Source: JAXGYV01 sp040772045
GTDB taxonomy: Bacteria; Actinomycetota; Thermoleophilia; UBA2241
Length of the DNA stretch: 64,000 bases
Reading direction: 5' to 3'
Assembly: GCA_040772045.1 (NCBI GenBank)
Contig: JAXGYV010000002.1
Coordinates: 124,001 to 188,000, forward strand
This document shows, in pieces, positions 20,455 through 29,833 of the stretch (its first letter is position 1; each line of letters opens with the position of its first letter). The notes below the pieces were generated by a model, which saw nothing but the letters and a program-made list of their open reading frames with translations, was not told the origin of the DNA and did no database searches. Made by a program: the position numbers and the translations under genes.

Positions 20455-21069
20455 TTACTGCTCCGCGGAGTAGATCTCCAGCAGCTTGGCCGGCACCTCG
20501 ACGCCAGCTTCCGTCGCTGCCTTGGTGATCTCAGTCACGAACTGCGCTCCCAGGGCTAATCCCGTGTCGGCCTCGTCCATGGCCGCCTGAAGCCACTCCT
20601 CGAGAGGCTTCTTACTGGCCACGTTGTCGATCACGGACTGCGCCCACTCCACCCCCTTGCGATTCCCCTCGAGGAGGGTCGCGTGTGCCTGCGCGAAGGC
20701 CGCGGGAGGCTCAATCGCCTCATACCCGCCGAGGACCTCCTGCCCCAGTGGCATCATTTTCTGGAGGATCTCCGCCATGGCTTCCCAGGGCGCCCACTCC
20801 ATGGGGTCAGCGTTGCCATACTTCGCGCTCCACTGAGCTTCGAGTTCCCCGCTCTGCTTGTCGCCTTGGTAATCCTTCTCGATAACGGGAGCCATAGCCG
20901 CGAAGTAGCGCTCAGCGTCTTCCCGTGAACTGGTACTGGCGCTCGTACTTGGGCTCGGACTTGCACTTGGCGTGTCCGCCGTCGACTTTCCACACGCGGT
21001 TAGCCCACTACCAAGCAAGAGGATCACACCCATGCACGAAACCCCAACGCAGATCTTCTTGAACCTCAT
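20455..21069 (-). CDS. hypothetical lipoprotein
   Basis: 204 residues. The N terminus has a charged start, a hydrophobic stretch VSCMGVILLLGSGL and a lipobox LTAC with the lipid-modified Cys near residue 26, then a Ser/Pro/Thr-rich linker. The remainder is helical, acidic, and rich in Trp and Glu. No family recognised. ATG at 21069 is preceded by GAGGGGG. It is probably an exported membrane-anchored protein in an accessory region, next to the aldehyde dehydrogenase remnants and a lower-GC glycosyltransferase gene. Confidence 0.72.
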   Translation of the reverse strand: MRFKKICVGVSCMGVILLLGSGLTACGKSTADTPSASPSPSTSASTSSREDAERYFAAMAPVIEKDYQGDKQSGELEAQWSAKYGNADPMEWAPWEAMAEILQKMMPLGQEVLGGYEAIEPPAAFAQAHATLLEGNRKGVEWAQSVIDNVASKKPLEEWLQAAMDEADTGLALGAQFVTEITKAATEAGVEVPAKLLEIYSAEQ

Positions 21070-21264
21070 CGTTTGCCCCCTCGTTCATCGAATAGCGTGC
21101 CTGAAACGAACCCTAACCTGAGAGGTCGCCTGTTGTCGATCTAACGATCTCGCGCTCGTGAGCACACTAGACCTTTCCCGCACCACTAGGTGCGGCGCAG
21201 ATAGGTAGCGCGAATACTATCGGGTACATAATAATGGGGAGCGCTGGACAGCGAAGAGAGATAC

Positions 21265-22074
21265 TCACCCGATGGAGAGCAGCTTCGCCGTATCGAGATA
21301 CAAGGGGATTCGCTTGTCGATAGAGGCGAAGTGCAACACGTACACATCGCGGAATATCTCGTTTACCAGTCGTGGGTGCTTTACACGCATATCATACTCA
21401 TATGTTATGCGTCGTGTAACTCTGCTTTTGGGATGCGTCCATGCCTGGTAACCTCTGCGCACTAGCTCATAGGGATAGACGACGTTCCACTTTGCCGGTA
21501 GCATGAACGTTAGCCCCTTCTGCGTCACCTGCAGATTGATGCGATCTTCTTCCTGCATGTCCGAATCGATACGCATGATCGAGATCCAGTCATCCTTGAT
21601 CTCTTCTGGTCTCACGAGCACGAGACCGGTATTTACATGCAGCTCTGGAAACGGCAGTTGAGCGACCTCTTGAGCATCGAGAAAGGTGTCGTAATGGCAC
21701 GTACTCCAGTTGTCGAATAACTGTCGCTCCGCGTAACTCACATCCTGCACGGCCGCGATACCCCCCGGCGGGATAGCAGAGGAATACGAGGAGAGGCATG
21801 GCGCAGCTGGGTGGATAATCATGTCGGGATCCATGATGGCGAGCAGATCGTACTCCGGATACAACGCCGGCTGGTACATCTTGAATGCACAGCTCAGATC
21901 ACGGAGACCCCAGTTCGGGCGCGAGTACTCTCGCACAAAGGAATCGGGGAACTCAGTGGCAACCTTGATATCCCAACCGTGTCGGGCTGCGTAGTGCTCA
22001 TACGTTGGTGCTAGCTTGCGATAGAGCGCATGATACTCCGACCCTATTACCGAGATCGCTATTGCCTTTCTCAA
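21265..22074 (-). CDS. glycosyltransferase-like protein of the nucleotide-sugar transferase fold
   Basis: About 269 residues. Features of a GT-A fold: a Rossmann-like start (KAIAISVIGSEYHALYRKL), a DXD-type motif in YDLLAIMDPDMIIHP near residue 90, the acceptor-strand block LHVNTGLVLVRPEE near 147, and LPAKWNVVYPYE near 194. The start is taken as a TTG at 22074-22072, eight bases after AGGAGG; the ATG further upstream has no ribosome site at a usable distance. Base composition is visibly lower in GC than neighbouring genes, suggesting acquisition by transfer. A role in surface or cell-wall glycan synthesis is plausible, but the acceptor is unknown. Confidence 0.65.
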   Translation of the reverse strand: MRKAIAISVIGSEYHALYRKLAPTYEHYAARHGWDIKVATEFPDSFVREYSRPNWGLRDLSCAFKMYQPALYPEYDLLAIMDPDMIIHPAAPCLSSYSSAIPPGGIAAVQDVSYAERQLFDNWSTCHYDTFLDAQEVAQLPFPELHVNTGLVLVRPEEIKDDWISIMRIDSDMQEEDRINLQVTQKGLTFMLPAKWNVVYPYELVRRGYQAWTHPKSRVTRRITYEYDMRVKHPRLVNEIFRDVYVLHFASIDKRIPLYLDTAKLLSIG

Positions 22075-22343
22075 TGAGATGGCCTCCTGAGGATTCCTGC
22101 CCGTTGCCTGTCGGGAACTACGCAGCAAAGGAACAGGCCGCATACTACACCCATCAGAGCTAGTGGCTAGCCATCCCGGGGACCGCGGCGCTCAACTGGT
22201 CACCATCGGTCAGCGCTCGGCTACCGGCCGGAAGCGAGAGGGGCTGCGACGATCACAGAGCGGCGCTGGTCGAGCGGCCAGCGACGCCCTCTCGATCACG
22301 AGGCTTGCCGCGGCAGCGTCCCGAGCCGCCAAGGGCTCCGTCG

Positions 22344-23477
22344 CTACCTCCGCGCTAGAAACCGATCGAAGGCCTCGAGAGCCGGTGCCGGGTCACGGCG
22401 GCCAACGCCGATGCGGAAGTGGTCGCCCGGCACCTTCGCCAGATCCGAGCGATAGACGCTCGCGGGCAGCAGAAGTACCCCCTCCTGCTCCACCAAGTCG
22501 CGGCAGAACTGCTCCACGCCCTCCTCTCCCTTGTAGCGAGGGAAGCAGACACATCCCCCCTGGGGCGGCTGCCAGTCGAAGAGATCGCCCCAGCGCGAGA
22601 AGAACTCGTCGAAGAGGGGCAGATTGGCGCGCACGATGTCGCGGTTACGTTCCAGGATGGCATCTGCGTTGCGCAGCGCGATGGTCGCCAGAAACTCGCT
22701 GGGCCCCGCGTTGCAGATCGACGTGTAGTGCTTGCGCCGCTCCAGACGTTCTAGAACGCCGCGGTCGCGGCAGGCAAGCCAGCCGATGCGCAGGCCCGCA
22801 AGGCCGTAAGCCTTCGACATGACGTTCAGAGACACACCCGTGCTCGAGATATCCGCGGCCTGCGGCAGCGTACGCGATGGATCTGGCTCGATACCCCGGT
22901 AGACCTCATCGGAGAACAGCCAGATGCCACGCTCCTCGCTGAGCTCGGCGAGCTCACGGAACGTGGCCTCGTCCGGGACGTAACCTGTGGGGTTGTTGGG
23001 AAAGTTGACCGCGATGAGCCGGGTCGACGGCCGCAGCATCCGCCGCAAGGCGGACAGATCGAGACCCCACCCCTCGCCCTCGTTGAGGAGGAGACCCGTA
23101 ACTTCCGCGCCGCTGGCGAGCGGCACCGTCTCCATCGACTGGTAGTTGGGAACCGTCACGATCACGTGTTCTCCGGGAGCGACCAGGGTCTGCAGCGCCC
23201 AGAAGAGTGGTTCCTGCGCGCCCGTGTAACACAGGACGTGATCGGGGTCCACGCGCTCGTAGGTGGCGGCAATCGCCTCGCGGAGATTCCGCGCGCCCCA
23301 GGTGGGAGTGTAGCCGAGCGCGAATTCCTCGAACCGAGCCCGGCTCTCCCCTCCCTCGAGATCCAGCAGCTCGCCGATCGTCATGGTCTGTGCGTCCGAG
23401 GCGGTCAGATGGTACCGCGCCGTGAACTCCCAGCGGCTAAAGTACACCTCGAGCGCGAAGTCCCGCATGGCTTTCAT
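22344..23477 (-). CDS. class I/II PLP aminotransferase
   Basis: 377-residue fold-type I aminotransferase. Blocks seen: TYERVDPDHVLCYTGAQEP, the PNYQSMET tyrosine region, NFPNNPTGYVPDE near 165, SDEVYRG near 195, and the PLP lysine in MSKAYGLAGLRIGW near 224. ATG at 23477 lies nine bases after GGGAGG; the slightly longer frame begins inside that site. It resembles enzymes annotated as capreomycidine-synthase-like or generic aminotransferases, but no associated biosynthetic genes are nearby. The substrate is unknown. Confidence 0.82.
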   Translation of the reverse strand: MKAMRDFALEVYFSRWEFTARYHLTASDAQTMTIGELLDLEGGESRARFEEFALGYTPTWGARNLREAIAATYERVDPDHVLCYTGAQEPLFWALQTLVAPGEHVIVTVPNYQSMETVPLASGAEVTGLLLNEGEGWGLDLSALRRMLRPSTRLIAVNFPNNPTGYVPDEATFRELAELSEERGIWLFSDEVYRGIEPDPSRTLPQAADISSTGVSLNVMSKAYGLAGLRIGWLACRDRGVLERLERRKHYTSICNAGPSEFLATIALRNADAILERNRDIVRANLPLFDEFFSRWGDLFDWQPPQGGCVCFPRYKGEEGVEQFCRDLVEQEGVLLLPASVYRSDLAKVPGDHFRIGVGRRDPAPALEAFDRFLARR

Positions 23478-23503
23478 GATGAGCGCACCTCCCTCAACAG
23501 CAT

Positions 23504-24382
23504 TCACTCACTCCGCGCATCCTGGGCGCCGTACCCCGCCGGAGCCCAATCGATCCACTCGACATCGATTCCAGCAAAGCGACGCTCCATGACCCGCAGA
23601 GCTTCGGGGTTGTTGTCGATCAGCCTGCAACGGCGGCCGTGGTCGAACGCGGCTTCACCGAAGGTCCCACTCCCCGCGAAGAAGTCCAAGAGTGAGTCCC
23701 CGGGGCGCGAGTGAACCCTGACGATTCGATCCAACACCCCCCGCGGCTTCTGGGTGGGGTAGCCGGTCTTCTCGCGGCCATTCGGGCTGACGATGGTGTG
23801 CCACCAGGTATCAGTCGGAGTCTTGCCGCGGGCGGCCTTCTCCGGCCCAACCAGTCCAGGAGCCATGTATGGAATCCGGTCACACTGGTCGAGGTGAAAC
23901 TGGTAGTTCGCGGGGTCGCGCGCGTACCACAGGATGTTGTCGTGCTTGGCGGGCCACCTGCTCTTGGAGCGAGCACCGTAGTCGTAAGCCCAGATGATCT
24001 CGTTGAGGAATGATCCCCGACCGAACACCTCGTCGAGCAGGACCTTGCAGTAGTGCACCTCGCGGTAGTCGATGTGGAAGAACAAGCTGCCATCGGGTTT
24101 CAAGATCCGACGCGCCTCGGTCAGCCGCGGCTCCAAGAAGGCTAGGTAGTCGTCGAAGTAGTCGTGGTACTGCTTCGTCCCCAGCTTCACGGTCCGATAG
24201 CGCTTGCCCTGGAATCCGGTTCGGTCTCCCCCTGTTTCGTCTCGGATCGTCGATACCTGAGTCCGGCTCTGAGTCTTGCCGGTGTTGAACGGGGGATCGA
24301 TGTAGATGAGATTGACCGACGCATCGGGCGATGCGCGAAGGATGGGGAGATTGTCTCCGAATTGGACGATGAGCCTAGGCAT
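23504..24382 (-). CDS. site-specific DNA methyltransferase (orphan, N4-cytosine or N6-adenine type)
   Basis: 292 residues. The catalytic motif DPPF is near residue 29, in YIDPPFNTGKT, and the SAM-binding motif DFFAGSGTFGEAA comes near residue 232, the catalytic-first order of the beta group of amino-methyltransferases. GYPTQKP before motif I is typical of that group. No restriction endonuclease or specificity subunit is adjacent, so it is an orphan methylase. ATG at 24382 with GGAGGAAGG directly before it. The recognition sequence cannot be told from the protein. Confidence 0.85.
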   Translation of the reverse strand: MPRLIVQFGDNLPILRASPDASVNLIYIDPPFNTGKTQSRTQVSTIRDETGGDRTGFQGKRYRTVKLGTKQYHDYFDDYLAFLEPRLTEARRILKPDGSLFFHIDYREVHYCKVLLDEVFGRGSFLNEIIWAYDYGARSKSRWPAKHDNILWYARDPANYQFHLDQCDRIPYMAPGLVGPEKAARGKTPTDTWWHTIVSPNGREKTGYPTQKPRGVLDRIVRVHSRPGDSLLDFFAGSGTFGEAAFDHGRRCRLIDNNPEALRVMERRFAGIDVEWIDWAPAGYGAQDARSE

Positions 24383-24630
24383 CCTTCCTCCGTGCGCCCC
24401 TCTCGCCGGAGCCGCAAAGCGCAGCCGGGCGAGGAGAGTCGGCCGAGACTTCATCTCATCATATCGGGTCCGCGAGCTGGTGCCTCCACATGCTTAGACT
24501 GCGACCGCAGTGGAGGTCCCAGGACACACCGTAGCGCACACCTCAACGTCTCCGGCCCGCAACTGCTCGCCGCCCGCGTGATCGAGCAGAGCTGGAGAGC
24601 GACCGCCGCCGCACGGAACGCGAACGGGAA

Positions 24631-24660
24631 AGACGGGGGCCGGCTAGCCGGCCCCCGTCT
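24631..24660. terminator. bidirectional rho-independent terminator
   Basis: A perfect inverted repeat with 14 bp arms and a TA centre, followed by TTTC on both strands. It lies after the stop of the secreted protein gene (minus strand). Confidence 0.75.
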
Positions 24661-24744
24661 TTCATTGGACGCTCGCGTTTTCACTCCAACGCTCGTGTCC
24701 CTAGCGCTCCGATGGGATGGCTATCGCGCCCTCCACTGCGGCAG

Positions 24745-26838
24745 CTACCGCACAATCAGCACGTTGCTGCCGCTGCGGATGATCGCGCCAACGGTGTCCA
24801 CGGCGCGCAGGCTCCAGCGGTAGGTGCCCGGCTTGAGCGTGCAGCGGAACGAGGCTGTGCGCACGATGTTGGTCGGACGCATGCCGAGGTCGAACACCTT
24901 GACCACCCGGTTTGGGGCGGAGCCCACCTTGACGGGCAACGTGACGACAAACTTCATCCGCGCCTGCTTGGCGAATGGGTCAATCAGCAGGTAGCGGAAG
25001 GTGAGGGTGCCGCCGCTAGCCACGCTCCTGTTACCCTGGATGTAGGCCTTCGGTTGCGACCCGACGGCCAGATAGCCGTTCTGGTAGCGGCCGACGAGCT
25101 TGCTGGGCGACGAAGCGATGATGTGGTAACGATACACGCCCGCCTTCAGGTTGCACACGAAGCTGGTCTTGAGATTGGTGTTGGTGGCCCTGGTGCCGAC
25201 CTTGATGGTCTTGACCACTGTGGTCGCCCTCTGGGCCGCCACCAGTGTCCTCGCGCCGCTCGCGCTGGTGAGGATCTGCAACGTTACCGTCGTGGTCGGA
25301 TTAGCGGCATCGGTCACCCGATAGCGGATGGTAGCCGTGCCGCCCGGCTTGACGACCACAGTGCTGTAGCCGGCGAGCGGCCTGGGCACCGGCGGCGTGG
25401 TGTTCTCGGCCACGGTTGCCGCCAGCGGCACGGTCCGAGTCAGCAGTAGCGGATCGACGACGGGGATGCTCAGCGACCCGTCGAAGGTTCCCAGAGCCCC
25501 GGCTGTGAAGGTCGCGGTGACCGTACAGCTTGCGCCGGCCGCCAGCGTCACACCAGAGCAGGTATCGTCGGCGATACCGAACTGGCCGCTCGCGCTGACC
25601 GTGCCGAAGGTGACTGGGTCGGTGCCGTTGTTGGTGATCGTTACAACCTGGGACCCGGACGCGCCGGGGGCCAGTGTGCCGAAATTGACACTGGCCGGAG
25701 TAATGGCGACATCGACGTTCTCCACCACCGTCAGCGTCGCCGTCGCCGTACCAGCGGCGTCGCCGGCCGCGGTGAGCGTCACCGCGGCGTTGCCGGTCGC
25801 AGCTGCTGGGACGATCACCTGGACGTTCTGGACGACACTACTATTGGCGGGCACCGTCACCGTGGTGCTGCCGACGATTGACGCCGCCCAGCCGGTATCG
25901 GCAGCAGCCGACAGGGTGAGGTTGAGGGGCTCCTCGCTCAGGTTCTGAACCGTGAAGGGAAGGGTCACCGTCGATTCAGACGCCACGTTCTGCGTGCCGG
26001 GGGCGAGCAGCTGCAGCGGACCACCCGGCGTCCAAACCTCGTACGCCTGGATCGTCCAGCTTTGGCCGGGCGCCAGCGCGCTGCGATCCCATTCCAGCGC
26101 GTAGCCCGCGTCCTGGTAGTTCGCATCGACTGTGTTGGGCAGGTCAGCTCGGTTGCAGAGATGCTGCCAGCAAGTGTAGTAGTTGCCCTGGAAATAGCGG
26201 TCGGCAGGCGTGGCCGGGTTGGCGTAGAAGCCCATGATGCCCCAGTTGGCGTAGTCCAGGTTGCGGACGTAGACCATGCTCTTGCTGGGATCGTAGAAGC
26301 CGTACGCCAAGTCGTTGTTGCCGAAGTAGGTGTCGCCGCCGTGGTAGAGGCGAACGTTCGAGAACGTCGTGGACCCGTTATTGGTGAGCACCCACTCCTT
26401 GGTGACAAAGCGGTCACCTGTGAGGTGGGTGAAGCGTTGCGTGAGCTGCACCCCAGTGGTACCTAGAGCGACGACGGTGACGATCTCAGTTCCGCCAGGC
26501 ACGGCATTGGTCACGTTGCTGACCGGCGTGAACCCACTCCCGGCAAAGTGGTAGGACCCGCAGTACCCCGACCACGCGACGCCGTCATCGAGCCAGACCA
26601 CGCTGCCCCAGGCGCTCCCCGCGTAGTACTGCTGAATGTATGGGTCACCAGACCCGGCGGCCGTAGACGGCTTGACGTAGATACCCGGCCGCGTGTCATC
26701 GCTGACGACCATCCTGATCACATCGCCGTCGTACGTCTGCGTCGCCGCACCGGCCACCGGCGCCCCGAGCGCAAGGAGCAGCGCGGCCACTCCCGCAATC
26801 AGGATACAGACGACCCATTTTGACCTCTTCCTGCGCAA
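24745..26838 (-). CDS. large secreted protein with Ig-like repeats
   Basis: About 697 residues. A signal peptide (RRKRSKWVVCILIAG to PVAGAATQ) precedes an N-terminal domain of about 280 residues, unknown to me and rich in aromatics, then beta-rich Ig-like domains: a FTVQNLSEEPLNLTLSAA segment and an ASPM-SPD-2-Hydin-like unit (SVNFGTLAPGASGSQVVTI). The last 200 residues are a tandem pair of similar modules, each with the FXCXLKXGXYR pattern (SFVCNLKAGVYR and SFRCTLKPGTYR). TTG at 26838 is preferred, seven bases after GGGAGG. No LPXTG or membrane anchor is seen, so the product is likely released or wall-associated. It begins a minus-strand accessory group of exported proteins. Confidence 0.72.
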   Translation of the reverse strand: MRRKRSKWVVCILIAGVAALLLALGAPVAGAATQTYDGDVIRMVVSDDTRPGIYVKPSTAAGSGDPYIQQYYAGSAWGSVVWLDDGVAWSGYCGSYHFAGSGFTPVSNVTNAVPGGTEIVTVVALGTTGVQLTQRFTHLTGDRFVTKEWVLTNNGSTTFSNVRLYHGGDTYFGNNDLAYGFYDPSKSMVYVRNLDYANWGIMGFYANPATPADRYFQGNYYTCWQHLCNRADLPNTVDANYQDAGYALEWDRSALAPGQSWTIQAYEVWTPGGPLQLLAPGTQNVASESTVTLPFTVQNLSEEPLNLTLSAAADTGWAASIVGSTTVTVPANSSVVQNVQVIVPAAATGNAAVTLTAAGDAAGTATATLTVVENVDVAITPASVNFGTLAPGASGSQVVTITNNGTDPVTFGTVSASGQFGIADDTCSGVTLAAGASCTVTATFTAGALGTFDGSLSIPVVDPLLLTRTVPLAATVAENTTPPVPRPLAGYSTVVVKPGGTATIRYRVTDAANPTTTVTLQILTSASGARTLVAAQRATTVVKTIKVGTRATNTNLKTSFVCNLKAGVYRYHIIASSPSKLVGRYQNGYLAVGSQPKAYIQGNRSVASGGTLTFRYLLIDPFAKQARMKFVVTLPVKVGSAPNRVVKVFDLGMRPTNIVRTASFRCTLKPGTYRWSLRAVDTVGAIIRSGSNVLIVR

Positions 26839-26965
26839 TGCGTAACCTCCCTCGAGTACCGATCGGGCACGAATTCGACACTCCAAGGCGAGTTCCCTCT
26901 CGAGTGCCGCAGACAGAGGGCGGCGCATTTCTCCTGAGGCCGCGGAAGATGCTAGGGGCCACCGA

Positions 26966-27562
26966 TCATCGGACGCTGTTTCCGCATGAAGAGCAGAACT
27001 TGGCTGTTGCCGTCAACGGTTCACCACAGTTGCCGCAGACGACTGGTTTAATCGCCGGCTGGTCTGCAGCACTGAGCATGGGCTGTTTCGGTGCCACGGC
27101 TCGCGGGACCGCACCGAGCTCGGCTGTGAGACCGCCGCGAATCGCCCGTCCTGCGCTCTTGCCGCGCCAACCGTTGGAGGTGATCTGCACTCGGGTCGCA
27201 CCCGAGGGCACCGCGGCGGAGTAGACGGAGAGCGATTCGCGCTTGCCGGCCAGCAGTACGTAGAGGATGGCCAGGGGAATCGAGATAACGAAGATGACGA
27301 GCAGCAGGACCAACAGTATGTTCGGACGCTTGTAGTAGCAAAAGGTGACGCTGCCAGCCGCCTGCGAGAGGGTCGTCCACCGGCGCTTACCGCCCACCTC
27401 CCCCACGGCAGCCATCGTCACCTGGTCGGCCGATGCCGCAGTCTCAAAGCAGAGCATCTCGCCGCGCCGCAGGATCACCAAGCCAACTATGGCGACGATC
27501 AGCAACAGCAGGAAGAGATACGTAACTGTTCCCGTACTCGACGTTGCCACGATCATGTTCAT
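26966..27562 (-). CDS. two-helix membrane protein with C-terminal zinc ribbon
   Basis: 198 residues. Two membrane helices (about 14-31, YLFLLLLIVAIVGLVIL, and about 80-103, ILLVLLLVIFVISIPLAILYV) bracket a soluble loop, and the C terminus carries CGNCGEPL...CSSCG, a CXXC-CXXC zinc ribbon of the kind often found in bacterial membrane-associated hypothetical proteins. ATG at 27562 follows GGAGGGAGC. No function known. Confidence 0.72.
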   Translation of the reverse strand: MNMIVATSSTGTVTYLFLLLLIVAIVGLVILRRGEMLCFETAASADQVTMAAVGEVGGKRRWTTLSQAAGSVTFCYYKRPNILLVLLLVIFVISIPLAILYVLLAGKRESLSVYSAAVPSGATRVQITSNGWRGKSAGRAIRGGLTAELGAVPRAVAPKQPMLSAADQPAIKPVVCGNCGEPLTATAKFCSSCGNSVR

Positions 27563-27804
27563 GCTCCCTCCTTACATCCGTGGCCAAGTCCCCAGCCTCA
27601 TAGTGAAGAACAAGTTCATTTCACAGGCTGGAGCGGTACAGGATAGAACCGGACTCGGACGGAACAGCCTGACAGGAACAGCCCGGCACTCAGAGGCTCA
27701 AGGAAGTGTCCGCGCGAGCCGGAGACACTGCGGTGCCCCTCACGGGCCAACTGGATCAACTGATCGAGCGGGGCGCCGCAGACACACCGCTCAGTACGGC
27801 CACC

Positions 27805-28476
27805 TCAGCCGGCGCTATTCAGCACACGCATCACGGGGGCAGAGACGACCATGAGCGCGGCCCCGCCCAGCAGCGCGGTTATGACGATGATCGTGGGGTT
27901 CCACCGCCGGTCGCGTGTGATGACAAGCGGGGCCGCGGCGACCAACAGCAGCGGCGCCGTCATCAGCAGTGCCTGGGACCACCCGGTGTAGGCAGCGCCG
28001 ACGGCTTCAGGAAGCGACCACGCGAGCGGTGCGGCGAGGCAGACGTCGCCGACCACGCCCGAGCGCAAGGAGCCCACGGCCACGTACCCGAGGGCCAGAC
28101 AGGCCGGAGCAACGGCGGCCACCCAGAGCCTTGATTCGGCCCAGACGGTGGCCGCCGGCGCACCCTCAATTAATGCGTACAGGCAGTGATAGGCGAGCAG
28201 CCAGCCGTACAGATACAGCGCCACCAGGACGCACATCCAAGGGGCGCGGTCACGGCCGGTCCACCGCCTCGCCACTATCGACGCGAACACGAAGCCGACG
28301 GTCGCCCAGGGAGCGGTGCTCATCCCGAGCGCTTGGAGAGCAGGGCCGCTGCTAGTCAAGAGCTGGGCTACCGCTCCGAACCCCACGCCAATCAGGACTG
28401 TCGCGGCGAGGAGCGCCGGCAGTCCAAAGGTCCACCGGCTCCCTGTAACGGTCGGCCTGGTCTGATCACCCTGCAT
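27805..28476 (-). CDS. multi-spanning membrane protein, unknown
   Basis: 223 residues with about six hydrophobic segments (for example PALLAATVLIGVGFG, APWMCVLVALYLYGWLLAY, LWVAAVAPACLALGY and IIVITALLGGAALMV). It resembles small uncharacterised actinobacterial membrane proteins of the DUF6518 kind, but I cannot be sure. ATG at 28476 was chosen over an upstream start that adds a serine-rich leader. The gene follows the secreted protein at 28490 by 13 bp. Confidence 0.6.
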   Translation of the reverse strand: MQGDQTRPTVTGSRWTFGLPALLAATVLIGVGFGAVAQLLTSSGPALQALGMSTAPWATVGFVFASIVARRWTGRDRAPWMCVLVALYLYGWLLAYHCLYALIEGAPAATVWAESRLWVAAVAPACLALGYVAVGSLRSGVVGDVCLAAPLAWSLPEAVGAAYTGWSQALLMTAPLLLVAAAPLVITRDRRWNPTIIVITALLGGAALMVVSAPVMRVLNSAG

Positions 28477-28489
28477 GGCGAACCGCGAG

Positions 28490-29005
28490 CTACTGCTGGA
28501 TGGCGGGAGCATTGGCCTTCACGTACTCGCGCAGCAGCGTCAGATCGCCGCGCGCTGCGCGTTGAAGCAACTGGTCCATGTACGCCCGGTCCTCGGGAAG
28601 CCTCTTCTGATAGAGAAGCGTCTCCCGCACACGTTGCAGCTGATCGATCGCGTGCCTTCGGCTGGCCGACCCGCTGACGGCGACCGCGCGGCTGGCCCAG
28701 GAGTAGAACCAGTATCTGTCGGCGGCGACCGCGCCGTACCCCTTCTCGTAGGTCATTGAAGCCCCATCTGGACCCACGGTGTCGAGCGCGGGCCCACGCT
28801 TGGGCCAGTGCCGACCGGGAGGAAGCACGAGTCCGCGCGCCTGCAGGCTCCTGGCCTCACGCTGGTACTCGGCCACAACATCGGCGGGGCTCAACCCTGT
28901 ACCACGGCAAGCATCGACCGGCGGTGAGATCAGGATCGCCGCCGCAGACATCGCGAGGATGCCCGCGGCGGCGAGAACGAGCGCGACGCGTGAAACGGAC
29001 TTCAC
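28490..29005 (-). CDS. secreted or membrane-anchored hypothetical protein
   Basis: 171 residues beginning with a GTG at 29005-29003, a hydrophobic leader VALVLAAAGILAMSAAAIL and then a soluble part of about 140 residues with no recognised domain. The C-terminal half is helical and charged. The gene is adjacent to two further exported-protein genes on the same strand, so it probably belongs to the same group. Confidence 0.6.
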   Translation of the reverse strand: MKSVSRVALVLAAAGILAMSAAAILISPPVDACRGTGLSPADVVAEYQREARSLQARGLVLPPGRHWPKRGPALDTVGPDGASMTYEKGYGAVAADRYWFYSWASRAVAVSGSASRRHAIDQLQRVRETLLYQKRLPEDRAYMDQLLQRAARGDLTLLREYVKANAPAIQQ

Positions 29006-29024
29006 AAACCTGCCCTCAAGGGCA

Positions 29025-29363
29025 TCAGTACCACTCGCTGCCGTTCCAGGTGTACGGGCTCTTGTACTCCTGCAGCTTAAACACATTGACGAAGTCGGTG
29101 CCCGCGGGAGCGTAGCCACAGGTGAGCGCGGTATTGATAGGCGGCGAGTAGACGATACTCCCGATCCTGGAACCTGTATTGTAGTTCTTCACGTAGAGCA
29201 TCAGGCCCCCACCTGGAGCTTGAGCTACCTTCAGCTTAATCACGTTATTGCCGCTGTGAACAGTGCGGACATGGGTGGAGGTGTACCAATACTTTCCAGC
29301 TGTACTCTGCGGTAGCGGTGTCCAGAAGCCGGCAGCCGATGCCACAGCGGTTCCGAAGACCAA
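29025..29363 (-). CDS. small secreted protein, unknown (start uncertain)
   Basis: The open frame encodes an exported domain ending PYTWNGSEWY. It reads on upstream through a convincing signal sequence (RRVLSLAAVCLSALVFGTAVASA) to about 29430 without a clear ATG, so the true start is probably an unusual codon there, or a sequencing error hides it. The mature part is about 95 residues, rich in Gly, Tyr, Asn and Ser. No family recognised. Confidence 0.5.
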   Translation of the reverse strand: MVFGTAVASAAGFWTPLPQSTAGKYWYTSTHVRTVHSGNNVIKLKVAQAPGGGLMLYVKNYNTGSRIGSIVYSPPINTALTCGYAPAGTDFVNVFKLQEYKSPYTWNGSEWY

Positions 29364-29833
29364 GGCCGACAGACAGACTGCCGCGAGGCTCAGGACACGA
29401 CGAACGTATCTACTTGACCTAATTGAAGTCAGCCCGTTCCCCGAGACATGGTCCGATACGCGAATGCACGCACGACACGCTTTGAAAGGTCATCAGTCGA
29501 CTGACGCACCCAGGCCGCAGGACAAGCAACATGAGGCCAGGTATAGCACGTGAGGAGAAACTTTCATGGGTAGCGACCCCCTGTCAAGTACCTAGAACCG
29601 TCTATCACGTTGACAATGTCTGGTTCGTTCCCCCACATCACCTGGGTCTGTCTCCGTCTCGAGACCGCGAATCAGGAACACCGAACGAGGCGATCTTCGT
29701 GGCGGAGCAGCAGAGCGATCGGATAGGCGACCGAATGGCGGAAGTGTTCGTTTCACAAGATTGGCTCCGCGGGCTACCAGTCCCCATACCCCGGAGTGTT
29801 GTCGAAGAGGCATAGGGATGGATTCGGCACAGA
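29364..29833. other. 470 bp with no confident gene
   Basis: This stretch holds the upstream part of the small secreted protein gene and a plus-strand open frame (29531-29815) with no family character before its last 12 codons. Those last codons (29769-29806) are repeated at 31731-31768. No RNA gene or clear promoter was seen. Confidence 0.6.
29769..29806 (+). repeat. short diverged repeat, copy 1 (partner 31731-31768)
   Basis: 38 bp matching 31731-31768 at 32 positions. In one frame both read GLPVPIP, then R or Q, S, V or I, VE. The two copies bracket the PIN-domain and excisionase genes. Confidence 0.6.

Noticed and set aside
29531..29815. Plus-strand 94-codon frame
   Set aside because: No family content except for the repeated last codons; kept only as part of the repeat note.
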